From contig CAYSCS010000102.1 in NCBI GenBank assembly GCA_964429695.1, positions 1 to 45,941 on the forward strand: a stretch of 45,941 nt of DNA, written 5' to 3'. The DNA is from CAYSCS01 sp964429695 (GTDB taxonomy: Bacteria; Acidobacteriota; Aminicenantia; Aminicenantales; Aminicenantaceae). Shown one piece after another: positions 25,888 to 34,891 of this stretch (within the stretch, counting starts at the first letter, position 1; each line of letters opens with the position of its first letter). The notes below the pieces were generated by a model. It saw nothing but the letters and a program-made list of their open reading frames with translations. It had not been told where the DNA came from and did no database searches. The translations under genes and the position numbers were made by a program.

Positions 25888-28053
25888 GTGAGTAAAAATA
25901 ATCATCCTTCTCGACCCTTTCTCGAGGAGAAATACTATCGCAAGCTGACTATTCGCAACTCACTCCTCAGCATTTTGATTTTTGTCAGTCCTTTTCTTCT
26001 TCTCTTCTTCATCATCAACCGCCAGATATCGACTTCTCTTAAAGACCAAATCTACAAAAGGCTAGCTAACACTGTAGAGGAGAATGCGCGAACAATTGAC
26101 ATCTTTCTTAAGGATAGAGAAATAGACCTGAGTGGTTATGCAAGGCTTGATATCGAGAATATAGAAGAGGTATCAAAATTCTCTTCTATTCTTTTATCCC
26201 TGATCCGGGAGAAAAAATGGTACGACTTTATTCTCATCTCTGACTTGGAGGGGAACATCCGTATTTCCATAAACAGAGATATTAAGGCTAATATAGCGGA
26301 TAGAGAATATTTTAGAATGGCAAAAGAGGGAAAATCTTATAGCTCAGGTATCTTCTATTCTGACCTTCTTGAATCTCCAGTAATGATTATCTCTCATCCT
26401 ATTCTCAATAGACAAAGAGAGATAGTTGGTGTTCTAGCTGCCTCTATAGAGCTAGGGAATTTTTATGAGCTCTTGGTTGATCTGGGAATGGCAGAAACAA
26501 GCGAGATTTTTCTTGTCGATGAAGAGGGAAATCTTCTTTCACCAACAAAATTAGGAGGGAAGCCTTTTGTAGATAAAGGTTATTACTCCCCAGGAGAAAA
26601 TCCACATAAAGGTTTACAGGGAATCATAACCCATCTTGATTACAGGGGGCAAAGTGTGCTCTGCGCTTATAAGAAAATGCCGCAGACCAATTTCTACCTT
26701 GTCTCTGAGATGGACCTTAGAGAAGCTTTGCTTCCTGTGCGAAAAATGAATAAAACCATAATTTTAGTTTTTTTGCCATTTTTTTTGCTCCTTCTAGTCG
26801 TCTCCACCCTTTATTCAAGGCGCATAACTTCCCTTTTAAGAAGGCTAATCCGAGTCTTAGAAAGAGCTCTGAGTGAGGCTTATTTAAAGAGGAAAGAAGT
26901 TAATGAAATTAACCTCGAACTTAAAAGAAAAGTAGAGGAAAGTGAACAACTTTCAACGGAGTTGAGGCTTTCCGAAGAATACATCCGCAGCTTGATAGAT
27001 AGCATTTCTCTTGGATTTATTGGGTTGGATAGAGAGGCGAAAATCATTCATTATAACCATGAAGCTAAGACCAAGTTTGGACTCGAGGACGGAGACAAGA
27101 ATCGTGATGTTTTTTCTACATTGTCCTGGTTAAACGATGAAGAAATAAGAGAGGCCTTTAAAAAGTCAATTTCCACTCGACTTGCGCAACAACTCGTCCA
27201 GAAAAAAATTGAGCGCAATAAAATTGAGGAATATTTTAACCTTTCGTTTTTTCCTATAATCAGAGAAAATGGGGAAGTTCAGGGAGCTACTCTTCTTATA
27301 GAAAGTGTGACGGAGAGAAAGAGACTTCGTGACCAACTGGCAGAATATGAAAAACTTTCGGCCTTGAGTCACCTTGCGCTGGGAGCGGCTCACGAGATAA
27401 ATAATCCCCTTTTAGGAATCTCTTCCTACCTCGAAAACCTTTCTGAAGAGACTGAAGATAGAGAGAAGAAGGAAGAAATTGGTTTTGTTCTCGAGAATGT
27501 TTATAGAATCTCAGAGACAATCAGAGGACTCCTCAACTTTGCCCGTCCTTCCCCTCCTCAATTCACCAAGGTGAATCTCAATTCTTTAATCCAAGATACA
27601 CTCTCATTCTTGAGCCATCAGCCTACATTTAGGAAGGTAAAAATACAAAAGATTCTTTCCCCTTCCTTGCCTCAAATTACCGCAGATTTGGGTCAAATAA
27701 GGCAAGTTTTAATCAATGTTCTTCTCAATGCTGCTCAATCAATGCCTAATGGAGGGAATCTAAGGGTGGAGACTTCTAAAGTGAAGTTCAAAGAAATTGT
27801 TGAAATAGATATTGTGGATACAGGGATTGGGATTCCACCTGAAAACATGTCAAAAATCTTTGACCCCTTTTTTACTACCAAAAAAAGCCAGGGGACAGGT
27901 TTGGGTCTGAGCATTTCCCTGAGTTACATAAAGAACCATAACGGTGATATTCAGGTGCGAAGCGAAGTTGGAAAGGGGACTACTGTTTCTATTTTCTTAC
28001 CCATAAGGCAAACGGGAAGGAAGTTTGAAGCGAAGGAGGAAGTAATTTCATGA
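25888..28053 (+). CDS. Membrane-bound sensor histidine kinase (dCache-PAS-HisKA-HATPase)
   Basis: The protein has 721 residues and starts with GTG. TM1 is at about 24-46 and a double-Cache-like extracytoplasmic sensor occupies about 50-290 (FRMAKEGKSYSSGIFYSDLL, SHPILNRQREIVGVLAASIE). TM2 is at about 292-314. A coiled coil and a PAS domain follow (YIRSLIDSISLGFIGLDREA), then HisKA (GAAHEINNP, His502) and HATPase_c (NVLLNAAQSM, DTGIGI, GTGLGLSIS). Its last codons overlap the NtrC-type gene (ATGA), so these two form a cognate pair. The sensor region is of a different type from the two other kinases. Confidence 0.93.
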   Translation: MSKNNHPSRPFLEEKYYRKLTIRNSLLSILIFVSPFLLLFFIINRQISTSLKDQIYKRLANTVEENARTIDIFLKDREIDLSGYARLDIENIEEVSKFSSILLSLIREKKWYDFILISDLEGNIRISINRDIKANIADREYFRMAKEGKSYSSGIFYSDLLESPVMIISHPILNRQREIVGVLAASIELGNFYELLVDLGMAETSEIFLVDEEGNLLSPTKLGGKPFVDKGYYSPGENPHKGLQGIITHLDYRGQSVLCAYKKMPQTNFYLVSEMDLREALLPVRKMNKTIILVFLPFFLLLLVVSTLYSRRITSLLRRLIRVLERALSEAYLKRKEVNEINLELKRKVEESEQLSTELRLSEEYIRSLIDSISLGFIGLDREAKIIHYNHEAKTKFGLEDGDKNRDVFSTLSWLNDEEIREAFKKSISTRLAQQLVQKKIERNKIEEYFNLSFFPIIRENGEVQGATLLIESVTERKRLRDQLAEYEKLSALSHLALGAAHEINNPLLGISSYLENLSEETEDREKKEEIGFVLENVYRISETIRGLLNFARPSPPQFTKVNLNSLIQDTLSFLSHQPTFRKVKIQKILSPSLPQITADLGQIRQVLINVLLNAAQSMPNGGNLRVETSKVKFKEIVEIDIVDTGIGIPPENMSKIFDPFFTTKKSQGTGLGLSISLSYIKNHNGDIQVRSEVGKGTTVSIFLPIRQTGRKFEAKEEVIS

Positions 28054-29417
28054 GTGTGCATTCGATTCTCGTCGTCGATGATGAAATACTTACCTTGAGT
28101 AATCTGAAAAAGGCACTGGAGAGAGAGAAGTATGAGGTTTATTTAGCTGAAACCGGAGAGAAAGCTTTGGAAATGATTGATATTTATAAACCTAGTCTTG
28201 TCCTTCTTGACCTGATGTTGCCGGGAATATCTGGAATTGAGGTCCTGAGAAGGATCAAAGAAAGGGGGGGAGAGACGATCGTAATCATGATGACTGCTTA
28301 TGAAATTCTCGAAAAGGCAGTCGAAGCCATGAAAATTGGGGCTTATGATTATCTTCTTAAACCCTTTAAAATAAATGAACTCAAAAACACAATCCGTCGT
28401 GCGCTTGAAACCTTAAGCCTTCGTATAAGGGTTCAAGAGCACGTTAAATCTGAGAAAGGAAGGTATTATTTTGGGAAGATTGTCTCAGTTAGCAGGAAAA
28501 TGAGAGAGGCAATCGAGACAGCACAGAGAATTGCCCAGGTTGATAAGACTACTGTGCTCATTCTTGGAGAAAGCGGAACAGGAAAAGAGCTTCTGGCAAA
28601 GGCGATTCACTATCATAGCCCGCGCGCAGACAAGGCAATAGTTGAGATAAATTGTGCTGCTATTCCCGATAATCTTATGGAGAGTGAACTCTTCGGTTAT
28701 GAAGCAGGAGCGTTTACCGATGCCAAAAAGAGAAAGATAGGACTTCTCGAGCGGGCAGACGAAGGGACAGTCTTTTTTGACGAAATTGGAGACATGTCTC
28801 TGAACATACAGGCAAAACTCTTGCGTGTCCTTGAAGAAGAAACATTTATGAGACTCGGAGGGGATAAGAAGATAAAAATTGATATCCGGGTAATAGCAGC
28901 CACCAACCGCGATCTTTTCCAGGCAAGCAAAGAAGGAACCTTCCGACCTGACCTTTTCTACAGACTCAATGTGGTACCAATCCGCATTCCCCCTTTAAGA
29001 GAAAGAAAAGAAGACATAATTCCCCTTGCTCTTCATTTCATACAGGAATTGAACTTAGAATTGAAACGTTCATTTAAAGGCATCTCAAAGGAAGCAGCTG
29101 TTGCCCTGGAGAATTATCCCTGGCCAGGTAATGTGAGGGAATTGAGAAATGTGATTGAAAGAATCATGTCTCTTTATCTCTCAGATGAGATTCAGATGCG
29201 ACACCTTCCTTTTGAAATAAAAAACTATGTCAAGTCTCATGAAGAGAAAGTTATAGAGGATTTAATCGGTGAAAATCATTTTTTAACGCTTGAGGAACTG
29301 GAGAAAAGGTACATAAAAAAAGTCCTCCTTCACACGCAAAATAACAAGACTCAAGCAGCGAAGATACTCGGAATTCATCCCGCTTCCCTCTTTAGGAAAC
29401 TTAAAGCCGCTCAATAG
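28050..29417 (+). CDS. NtrC-family response regulator with a GAFTDA loop
   Basis: The protein has 455 residues. The receiver has D10/D11, phospho-acceptor D54, MTAYE and LLKPF. The AAA+ domain has Walker A GESGTGKE at about 173-180 and the arginine-rich FYRLNVVPIRIPPLRERKED segment. The Fis-type helix-turn-helix carries NKTQAAKILGI. The sigma-54 contact loop reads GAFTDA (220-225) rather than GAFTGA, a variant also found naturally in other family members. It is translationally coupled to the kinase ending at 28053. A sigma-54 promoter lies 100 bases after its stop, ahead of the glutamate dehydrogenase genes, with a dyad in between, so that operon is its likely target. Confidence 0.94.
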   Translation: MSVHSILVVDDEILTLSNLKKALEREKYEVYLAETGEKALEMIDIYKPSLVLLDLMLPGISGIEVLRRIKERGGETIVIMMTAYEILEKAVEAMKIGAYDYLLKPFKINELKNTIRRALETLSLRIRVQEHVKSEKGRYYFGKIVSVSRKMREAIETAQRIAQVDKTTVLILGESGTGKELLAKAIHYHSPRADKAIVEINCAAIPDNLMESELFGYEAGAFTDAKKRKIGLLERADEGTVFFDEIGDMSLNIQAKLLRVLEEETFMRLGGDKKIKIDIRVIAATNRDLFQASKEGTFRPDLFYRLNVVPIRIPPLRERKEDIIPLALHFIQELNLELKRSFKGISKEAAVALENYPWPGNVRELRNVIERIMSLYLSDEIQMRHLPFEIKNYVKSHEEKVIEDLIGENHFLTLEELEKRYIKKVLLHTQNNKTQAAKILGIHPASLFRKLKAAQ

Positions 29418-29437
29418 TATTTCTTCTTTATCCTCCA

Positions 29438-29467
29438 ATTGCAAATTGCAATATCGCATAATGCAAT
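29438..29467. promoter_or_regulatory. Dyad cluster, candidate upstream activator site
   Basis: ATTGCAA-A-TTGCAAT (29438-29452) is a perfect 7-bp inverted repeat around one base. It is followed by GCATAATGC (29456-29464) and a further TGCAAT (29462-29467). The cluster lies about 50-80 bases before the sigma-54 promoter at 29517, a sensible position for an enhancer bound by the NtrC-type regulator encoded just upstream. Confidence 0.5.
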
Positions 29468-29516
29468 AGTTTTACCTCATTGTAATCATAATTTCTTTAT
29501 TTTCAATTATATAAAA

Positions 29517-29533
29517 TTGGCATGTTTGTTGCT
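29517..29533 (+). promoter_or_regulatory. Sigma-54 promoter of the small-protein/glutamate dehydrogenase operon
   Basis: TTGGCATGTTTGTTGCT matches TTGGCACG-N4-TTGCT with one change (T for C). GG (29519-29520) and GC (29531-29532) are exactly 10 bases apart. The predicted start near 29544 is 19 bases before the ATG at 29563 and leaves the AAAGGAGG ribosome site intact. An NtrC-type regulator ends about 100 bases upstream. Confidence 0.85.
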
Positions 29534-29562
29534 CTTTATAAGATGTCAAAGGAGGTTTTAAT

Positions 29563-29817
29563 ATGAGCCATAATATAAAATCAAAAACAGCAACTCCTGC
29601 TATCGATGAATATAAGGAAGAAGCTGAGCTGGCTGAAATCATCCCCTGGCCAGATATAGAGGAGATTCTCAAGAAGCGCGAGAAGAAAGAGAAGAAAAAG
29701 ATTAGACTCGAGCAGAAATATCTCTATTATAAGGGCAAGAAAATACCCATCCTCCACTTTCAGAAGGCAGGTTATGAAAAACTTTTAAAGCTTCTAGTTA
29801 AAGAAATTGAGAGGTGA
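29563..29817 (+). CDS. Small charged protein of unknown function
   Basis: The protein has 84 residues and I do not recognise it. It is highly charged, with a Lys/Glu-rich central helix (ILKKREKKEKKK) and a C-terminal stretch (LYYKGKKIPILHFQKAGY) that may form a small fold. A strong Shine-Dalgarno sequence (AAAGGAGG, 29548-29555) 7 bases upstream shows that it is really translated. It is the first gene after the sigma-54 promoter at 29517, and glutamate dehydrogenase starts 3 bases after its stop. A regulator or partner of the dehydrogenase is possible but unproven. Confidence 0.8.
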   Translation: MSHNIKSKTATPAIDEYKEEAELAEIIPWPDIEEILKKREKKEKKKIRLEQKYLYYKGKKIPILHFQKAGYEKLLKLLVKEIER

Positions 29818-29820
29818 ACC

Positions 29821-31116
29821 ATGCAAAAAACCGCAAAAATCAGTTATATCGAACCTGTTGTAAGAGAAAAGAGGGAATATGATCCTTTCCTTGAAGCAGT
29901 TCTCCAGTTTGAGAGAGCGGCAAATTTTCTTGACCTTGAACCCTGGATTTATCAGAGACTCAAACATCCCGAGAGAGAAGTGATTGTGCATCTCGCAATC
30001 ACCCTTGATAATGGGCGAAGCGAGACATTTACTGGATTCAGAGTTCAACATTCAACATTGAGGGGACCTTCAAAAGGTGGAATTCGTTACAGCCCGGATG
30101 CATCTTTGAATGAGTGCAAAGCCTTAGCCTCGTGGATGACATGGAAATGCGCTGTCCTTGACCTTCCTTTTGGAGGAGGTAAAGGAGCCATTATTTGTGA
30201 CCCTTTAAGGATGTCTGAGAATGAGTTGAGAAAGTTGACCAGAGAGTATACCCTGGCCATAAGAGACATAATCGGTCCTTATAAGGACATTCCTGCACCG
30301 GATATGTTCACAAATTCACAGACTATGGCCTGGATCGCTGATGCCTATAGACAGAGCTGTGGTTACCTCGAACCTGCTGTAGTTACAGGGAAGCCTCTTG
30401 TTCTTGGTGGCTCCTTGGGAAGAGCAGGAGCAACGGGAGCCGGACTCTTCTTCATCCTCGAAGAGGTTTCTAAGTATCTCAAGTTCGATCTCGTAGGAAA
30501 AAAGGTAGCTCTTCTTGGTTTCGGAAACGTGGGTTCGTCCGTGGCAAAATATATTCATAGAGCTGGTTGTAAAATAATAGCCGTGACCGACATTTTTGGA
30601 GGAATTTATAGTGAAGAAGGAATTGATCCCTTCCAGCTGGAAAAACAGGTTGAGAAGTCTGGTTCGGTGACAAATTTTCCTAATACAGAACCTATTGATA
30701 ACGAAACTCTTATTGGTTTACCCTGTGATATTCTTATCCCTGCGGCCACAGAAGGACAGATCCATAAGGGAAATGTAGAGAATGTAAAAGCAAAAATAGT
30801 TCTTGAAGGAGCTAACGGTCCCACAACTTTGGAGGCTGATGAAATCCTGGAGAAAAAAGGAATTTTAGTCGTTCCAGACATCCTTGCCAATGCAGGAGGA
30901 GTAACCGTGTCTTATCTTGAGTGGGTTCAGAATCTGCAGAGATTCTTTCTTTCTGAGGAAGAAGTAATGGAGAAGACAGCAAAAATGATGAAAAGAGCCT
31001 TCTGGGAAGTCATCGACGTCATGGAAAAAAATAAAGTCAGTATGCGCGAGGCTGCTTATATTCTTGGAGTGGGAAGGGTTGCAGAATCCTATAGGGCCTT
31101 AGGAAAAGCAGCATAA
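29821..31116 (+). CDS. gdhA: Glutamate dehydrogenase
   Basis: This 431-residue enzyme of the hexameric Glu/Leu dehydrogenase family interconverts glutamate with 2-oxoglutarate and ammonia using NAD(P). It has the substrate-binding and catalytic blocks KGGIRYSP, ASWMTWKCAVLDLPFGGGKG and PAPDMFTNSQTMAW, and the Rossmann motif GFGNVGSSVAKYI followed by VTDIFGG. It shares the sigma-54 promoter at 29517 with the 84-residue gene. This fits the classical link of sigma-54 and NtrC-type regulators with nitrogen or amino acid metabolism. Its stop codon directly abuts the stop of the minus-strand gene at 31117. Confidence 0.95.
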   Translation: MQKTAKISYIEPVVREKREYDPFLEAVLQFERAANFLDLEPWIYQRLKHPEREVIVHLAITLDNGRSETFTGFRVQHSTLRGPSKGGIRYSPDASLNECKALASWMTWKCAVLDLPFGGGKGAIICDPLRMSENELRKLTREYTLAIRDIIGPYKDIPAPDMFTNSQTMAWIADAYRQSCGYLEPAVVTGKPLVLGGSLGRAGATGAGLFFILEEVSKYLKFDLVGKKVALLGFGNVGSSVAKYIHRAGCKIIAVTDIFGGIYSEEGIDPFQLEKQVEKSGSVTNFPNTEPIDNETLIGLPCDILIPAATEGQIHKGNVENVKAKIVLEGANGPTTLEADEILEKKGILVVPDILANAGGVTVSYLEWVQNLQRFFLSEEEVMEKTAKMMKRAFWEVIDVMEKNKVSMREAAYILGVGRVAESYRALGKAA

Positions 31117-32514
31117 TCAATCAAGTTCAATCTCCTCCAGATAAGAGGGAACAGTCACATTCCAGCCTTCTTCACTTAAGTATTGAGCAAAATCGAAGGC
31201 GACCTTTTCATCGCCGTGAGTGAGAAAAATTTGTCTTGGTTTTGTTTTGAAGAAAGAGAGCCATTTAAGCAGTCCATTTTTGTCTGCATGAGCAGAGAAG
31301 CTATTTATTTTAGTGATACGTGCTCTGAGAGGATGGATTTGACCATGGATTCTTACATATGGCTTCCTTTCCAGGATTTGCCTTCCGAGAGTTCCTTCAG
31401 CCTGGTAACCAACGAAGATAATCGTAGATTGTTGACGAGAGATGTTTTTTACGAGATGGTGTTTAATTCTTCCTCCCGTACACATTCCCGAACCAGCCAT
31501 GATGATACATGGTTTTTTGAGGGAATTAATAGCCTTGGATTCTTGGAGAGAATTCACTAATTTTAGACCCGGGAAACGGAATGGGCTTTGGTTTTTTTGA
31601 AAAAGGTCAAGAGTTTCCTTATCCAGGCATTCAGGATGATGGAAAAAGACTTCGGTTACGTCAACTGCCATCGGGCTATCGAGGAAAGTTGGGAGCTGAG
31701 GGATTCGATTTTTTCTTATCAGTCGGCTCAAGTAAAACATGACTTCCTGTGCTCGCTCTATGGCGAAGGTAGGAATTATGATATTTCCCCCCGAAGCGGC
31801 AGTTTCATTGATGATTTCGCTGAGCATGCTCTCTATGTCTGCTGGATCTTCATGAGTGCGGTTTGCATAAGTCGACTCCATGACCAAATAATTTGCTTTT
31901 TCGAATACCGAAGGATCACGGATTAAAGGCTTATTCCACTGGCCTATGTCTCCGGAGAAGATTATAGTTTTGGGAAATCCATTTTCTCTAACAGTCAAAT
32001 CCACCATCGAAGAGCCAAGTATATGACCGGCATCGTGGAAGCAAACAGAAACCCCCTCTCCCAATGAATGTCTCTTTCCATAAGGAATATCCGAGAGGAG
32101 CGGGATAGCTCGCGCAACATCCTCCGCCGTATATAGAGGCAATTCAGGATAAGGGCCTTTTCTTCCTTCTTTCTGGTGGCGTTTCTTCTTGAAGGTTGCA
32201 TCTTCTTCTTGGATATGGGCTGAATCTATGAGGGCTATGGGAAGAAGTTCCTTCGTTGCAGGAGTGGTAAGAATCGTTCCTTCAAATCCCTCTTTGATTA
32301 ATTTGGGGATTAAGCCAGAATGATCGAGATGAGCATGGGTGAGAAGAAGGAAGTCGATTTTTCCAGGGTGAATTGGGAAGGGATTCCAGTTACGCTCAAG
32401 ATAAGGCCTTTCTTGATAAAGACCACAGTCGATGAGAAGGGAGAGGTTGCCAACTTCAAGATGAAAGCAAGACCCTGTGACTTGTCTTGTGCTACCTAAA
32501 AATTTGATTCTCAC
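31117..32514 (-). CDS. Beta-CASP metallo-beta-lactamase fold ribonuclease-like protein
   Basis: This 465-residue protein has the metallo-beta-lactamase motif H60xH62xD64H65 (LLTHAHLDHSG), then DAGHILGSS and SGDIGQW. The beta-CASP insertion follows (PTFAIERAQEV, FLDSPMAVDVT, IMAGSGMCTGGRI), with final motifs FSAHADKNGL and LTHGDE. This is the CPSF73/RNase J-like family of RNA-processing nucleases (TTHA0252/YsgB-type). It is expected to be a cytoplasmic RNA endonuclease using two zinc ions. It is the second gene of a minus-strand pair and overlaps the 203-residue gene by 4 bases. It is convergent with gdhA with no space between them. Confidence 0.93.
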   Translation of the reverse strand: MRIKFLGSTRQVTGSCFHLEVGNLSLLIDCGLYQERPYLERNWNPFPIHPGKIDFLLLTHAHLDHSGLIPKLIKEGFEGTILTTPATKELLPIALIDSAHIQEEDATFKKKRHQKEGRKGPYPELPLYTAEDVARAIPLLSDIPYGKRHSLGEGVSVCFHDAGHILGSSMVDLTVRENGFPKTIIFSGDIGQWNKPLIRDPSVFEKANYLVMESTYANRTHEDPADIESMLSEIINETAASGGNIIIPTFAIERAQEVMFYLSRLIRKNRIPQLPTFLDSPMAVDVTEVFFHHPECLDKETLDLFQKNQSPFRFPGLKLVNSLQESKAINSLKKPCIIMAGSGMCTGGRIKHHLVKNISRQQSTIIFVGYQAEGTLGRQILERKPYVRIHGQIHPLRARITKINSFSAHADKNGLLKWLSFFKTKPRQIFLTHGDEKVAFDFAQYLSEEGWNVTVPSYLEEIELD

Positions 32515-33122
32515 TCGACGATGAACTCGAAGGAATCTGTAAGAAAGGTTTTTTTGTAATGGTCCTTTAGAGTAAATCTGAAAGTATAATTTCCAGGTGG
32601 AATGTCAGTGACTCTGTTGGTAATGAAGAAAGGAATGCTAGGGTTGGGGAATCCTTTGTTGAAGTTTACCCAGTTTGTTCTTTCAAAGACTGCCTCCCCA
32701 TTTTCATCTATTATTGAAGCATCCTCTGAAAGCCAGATAAAAAATTCAGCATTTTTTCTTAAAACGCGAAATCCTACTGGTTCTATGTAGAGTAATAGAG
32801 GCTCCTCTGTCTTTATCACATTCCCTGTCTTTTTGACATAATCCCTGAATCCATTGATTTCACTGCAGAGAACTATCTCTCTCACTTTAAATTCCTGGTT
32901 GCCCTGAATGATGATCATGGCTTCCTGAAGAAGTTCTACAGCCTTTTCGAGATTTCCCTTTTTTAGCTGATTCATGGCTTCAGTGACCAGGCCTTCAACT
33001 TGTTGATGATACTGGGTTTCCTCCTTCTGTGCAGGAGTCTTAGCTGAGGGTGTGGATAGCCTCATAGGAAGAAAAAACACAAAGAAAAAAATCACACTAG
33101 AAAATATTGCTTTACTTTTCAT
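32511..33122 (-). CDS. Exported protein of unknown function
   Basis: The protein has 203 residues. A hydrophobic N-terminal signal peptide (about residues 4-20) is followed by a helical segment like a single TPR pair (EAMNQLKKGNLEKAVELLQEAM). The C-terminal half is predicted beta-rich and resembles a small beta-sandwich (PPGNYTFRFTLKDHYKKTF). I recognise no family. A good ribosome site (AAGGAG) precedes the ATG. The stop overlaps the start of the beta-CASP gene by 4 bases, so they are coupled, although one is exported and the other cytoplasmic. Confidence 0.75.
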   Translation of the reverse strand: MKSKAIFSSVIFFFVFFLPMRLSTPSAKTPAQKEETQYHQQVEGLVTEAMNQLKKGNLEKAVELLQEAMIIIQGNQEFKVREIVLCSEINGFRDYVKKTGNVIKTEEPLLLYIEPVGFRVLRKNAEFFIWLSEDASIIDENGEAVFERTNWVNFNKGFPNPSIPFFITNRVTDIPPGNYTFRFTLKDHYKKTFLTDSFEFIVE

Positions 33123-33380
33123 TTTTTCTCCTTATTATTTAATTTGTTCATCTTTAATAAACATCACTTCTGGTGGAATTTCCTCTGAAGTTTCACCTTA
33201 AATTATTCTCTTCTTATATATTTGTCTACCTCCTCCAGAAACAACTTTCAATGCTTTTTCTGCGCTGAAATTTTATTCCTTGAACTGAAAAAAAGCAACT
33301 AGCCTTTGAGAGTATATAAACATTGGGTAATCATTTGCGATTTGGATTGAAATGGGGGACAAAGAAATCTTGAGCTTTGC

Positions 33381-34586
33381 TTATTCAGAAATTTTTTGAA
33401 TTGACGCAAGTACTCTATCTAACTCCTCAAGTTTAGGTCCTATAAAATAAGGAGGATTTAGATGCTCACTCATTATTTCGTAATCTTTGAGGCCTGAAGA
33501 GGTGCCGATAACGACCACTTTAGAGTTTAAAAGAAGCTTGATTTTTTTCAAAGCACATATACCCACTACAGAGGATGCCTCAAGAAAAATGCCTTCCTTG
33601 GAGGCTAGTTCTTTTTTAAATAAAATTATATCTTCTTCTTCTATATAGCAGGTAATCCCTTTACTCTCCTCAAGAGCTACTCTTACTTGTAGAGATTCTT
33701 GTGGTCTTCCTAGGGAAATAGCAACTGTCTTTTCATGTAATGGTCTTACAGCTACTAATTTGGGAATTCGAGAAGTCAATTTGAGTTCTTTCAACTCCCA
33801 AAAGCCTCGGTATATGCCACAAAGGCCGTCTCCTATGGAGGTGGGAATGACGACAAAATCAGGGAGTTCAAACTCGAGCTGTTCGGCTATTTCATAAGAA
33901 AGCGTCTTGTATCCTTCTAACCCAAAGCAGTTACTTCCAACCGGAGGCTCAGTAAAATTAGTTACAGGATACCATCCTCGGTTCCTAACCCCCTGTTCCA
34001 TAATTTTAAACCGATCTATTCGAGAAGGAACGATAAACAGATGAGCTCCATAGATTTGCATCATAGTTTTCATCGCGGGGAAAAGGGGAGGGCAAGCAAA
34101 TATGTATGATTTAAGACCTGCTCTACTTGCATAAGCAGCCAGAGAAGCTCCCGCGTTTCCAGTCGAGGAGCCTGCAATTATCTTTGCTCCTGCTTCAAGA
34201 GCTCTACTCACAGCCAAGCTCATCATCCTATCTTTCCATGACCAAGTCGGGTTTCTCGATTCGTCTTTTATCCACAATGACTTAAGCCCCAATTCTTTTC
34301 CCAATGACTTTAAAGGAATGAGAGGTGTGTTTCCTTCTTCAAGAGTAATCCTGTTTTCAGGAGCAATATCTGGAAGACGATCTGAGAAACGCCATATTCC
34401 TTTCCCCTTTGAGCTTTTCCAGTTTGCTTTTATTTCATGCGGGGGGCGTATATCAAGCTCATAAGTCAGATAAAGATTGGAGTTAATTCCCTTTTCTTTG
34501 CATCGCGGGCAGCCTTCAAAAAAAGGCATTGAAAATTGTTCATCACAACTTGGGTTGAGGCACCTGAATGATTTTATTCTTGCCAT
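33381..34586 (-). CDS. Threonine-synthase-like PLP enzyme with an N-terminal zinc ribbon
   Basis: The protein has 401 residues. The N-terminus has four cysteines (C9, C14, C26 and C29) that look like a zinc ribbon, as in many archaeal-type threonine synthases. The PLP lysine is K118 in NPTWSWKDR, followed by the phosphate loop SSTGNAGAS and PTSIGDGLCGIYRGF, and a C-terminal VIGTSSGLKDYEIM. The family catalyses beta/gamma-replacement or elimination, converting phosphohomoserine to threonine. The Trp residues beside the lysine differ from the usual SFKDR. No other threonine pathway gene is nearby, so the substrate is uncertain. No strong ribosome site is visible. Confidence 0.85.
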   Translation of the reverse strand: MARIKSFRCLNPSCDEQFSMPFFEGCPRCKEKGINSNLYLTYELDIRPPHEIKANWKSSKGKGIWRFSDRLPDIAPENRITLEEGNTPLIPLKSLGKELGLKSLWIKDESRNPTWSWKDRMMSLAVSRALEAGAKIIAGSSTGNAGASLAAYASRAGLKSYIFACPPLFPAMKTMMQIYGAHLFIVPSRIDRFKIMEQGVRNRGWYPVTNFTEPPVGSNCFGLEGYKTLSYEIAEQLEFELPDFVVIPTSIGDGLCGIYRGFWELKELKLTSRIPKLVAVRPLHEKTVAISLGRPQESLQVRVALEESKGITCYIEEEDIILFKKELASKEGIFLEASSVVGICALKKIKLLLNSKVVVIGTSSGLKDYEIMSEHLNPPYFIGPKLEELDRVLASIQKISE

Positions 34587-34891
34587 TCAAATCTCCAAAA
34601 AGAAGAATTTTTTGATTGAAAAATTTGTTGTTTTTCCTTAAAAATCATGAAAATCGCTTCTTTTATGGATACCATTTAGGGGAAATGAAGTCAAAATATT
34701 TTCTCACTTTCTAATGAATAAAGAAAAGATTAAAACCATTTTTGTTTGTTTTCGTAAAAAAAATAGCTAATTTTTAGAATAAAAGGCGGATGTACATTGT
34801 CAAATTTATGAAATATTTAATAAATTATGAGATTTATATATATTTTTTGCCTAAAATTTAATTTAAAATCAGAATTTCATGGAGGTTTTAG
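34587..34891. other. Divergent AT-rich intergenic region
   Basis: This region separates the threonine-synthase-like gene (minus) from the efflux operon (plus). TTGTCA at 34797-34802 with an AT-rich -10 region about 17 bases on is a possible weak promoter for the efflux operon, and GGAGG precedes its ATG. Nothing else is recognised. Confidence 0.4.
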
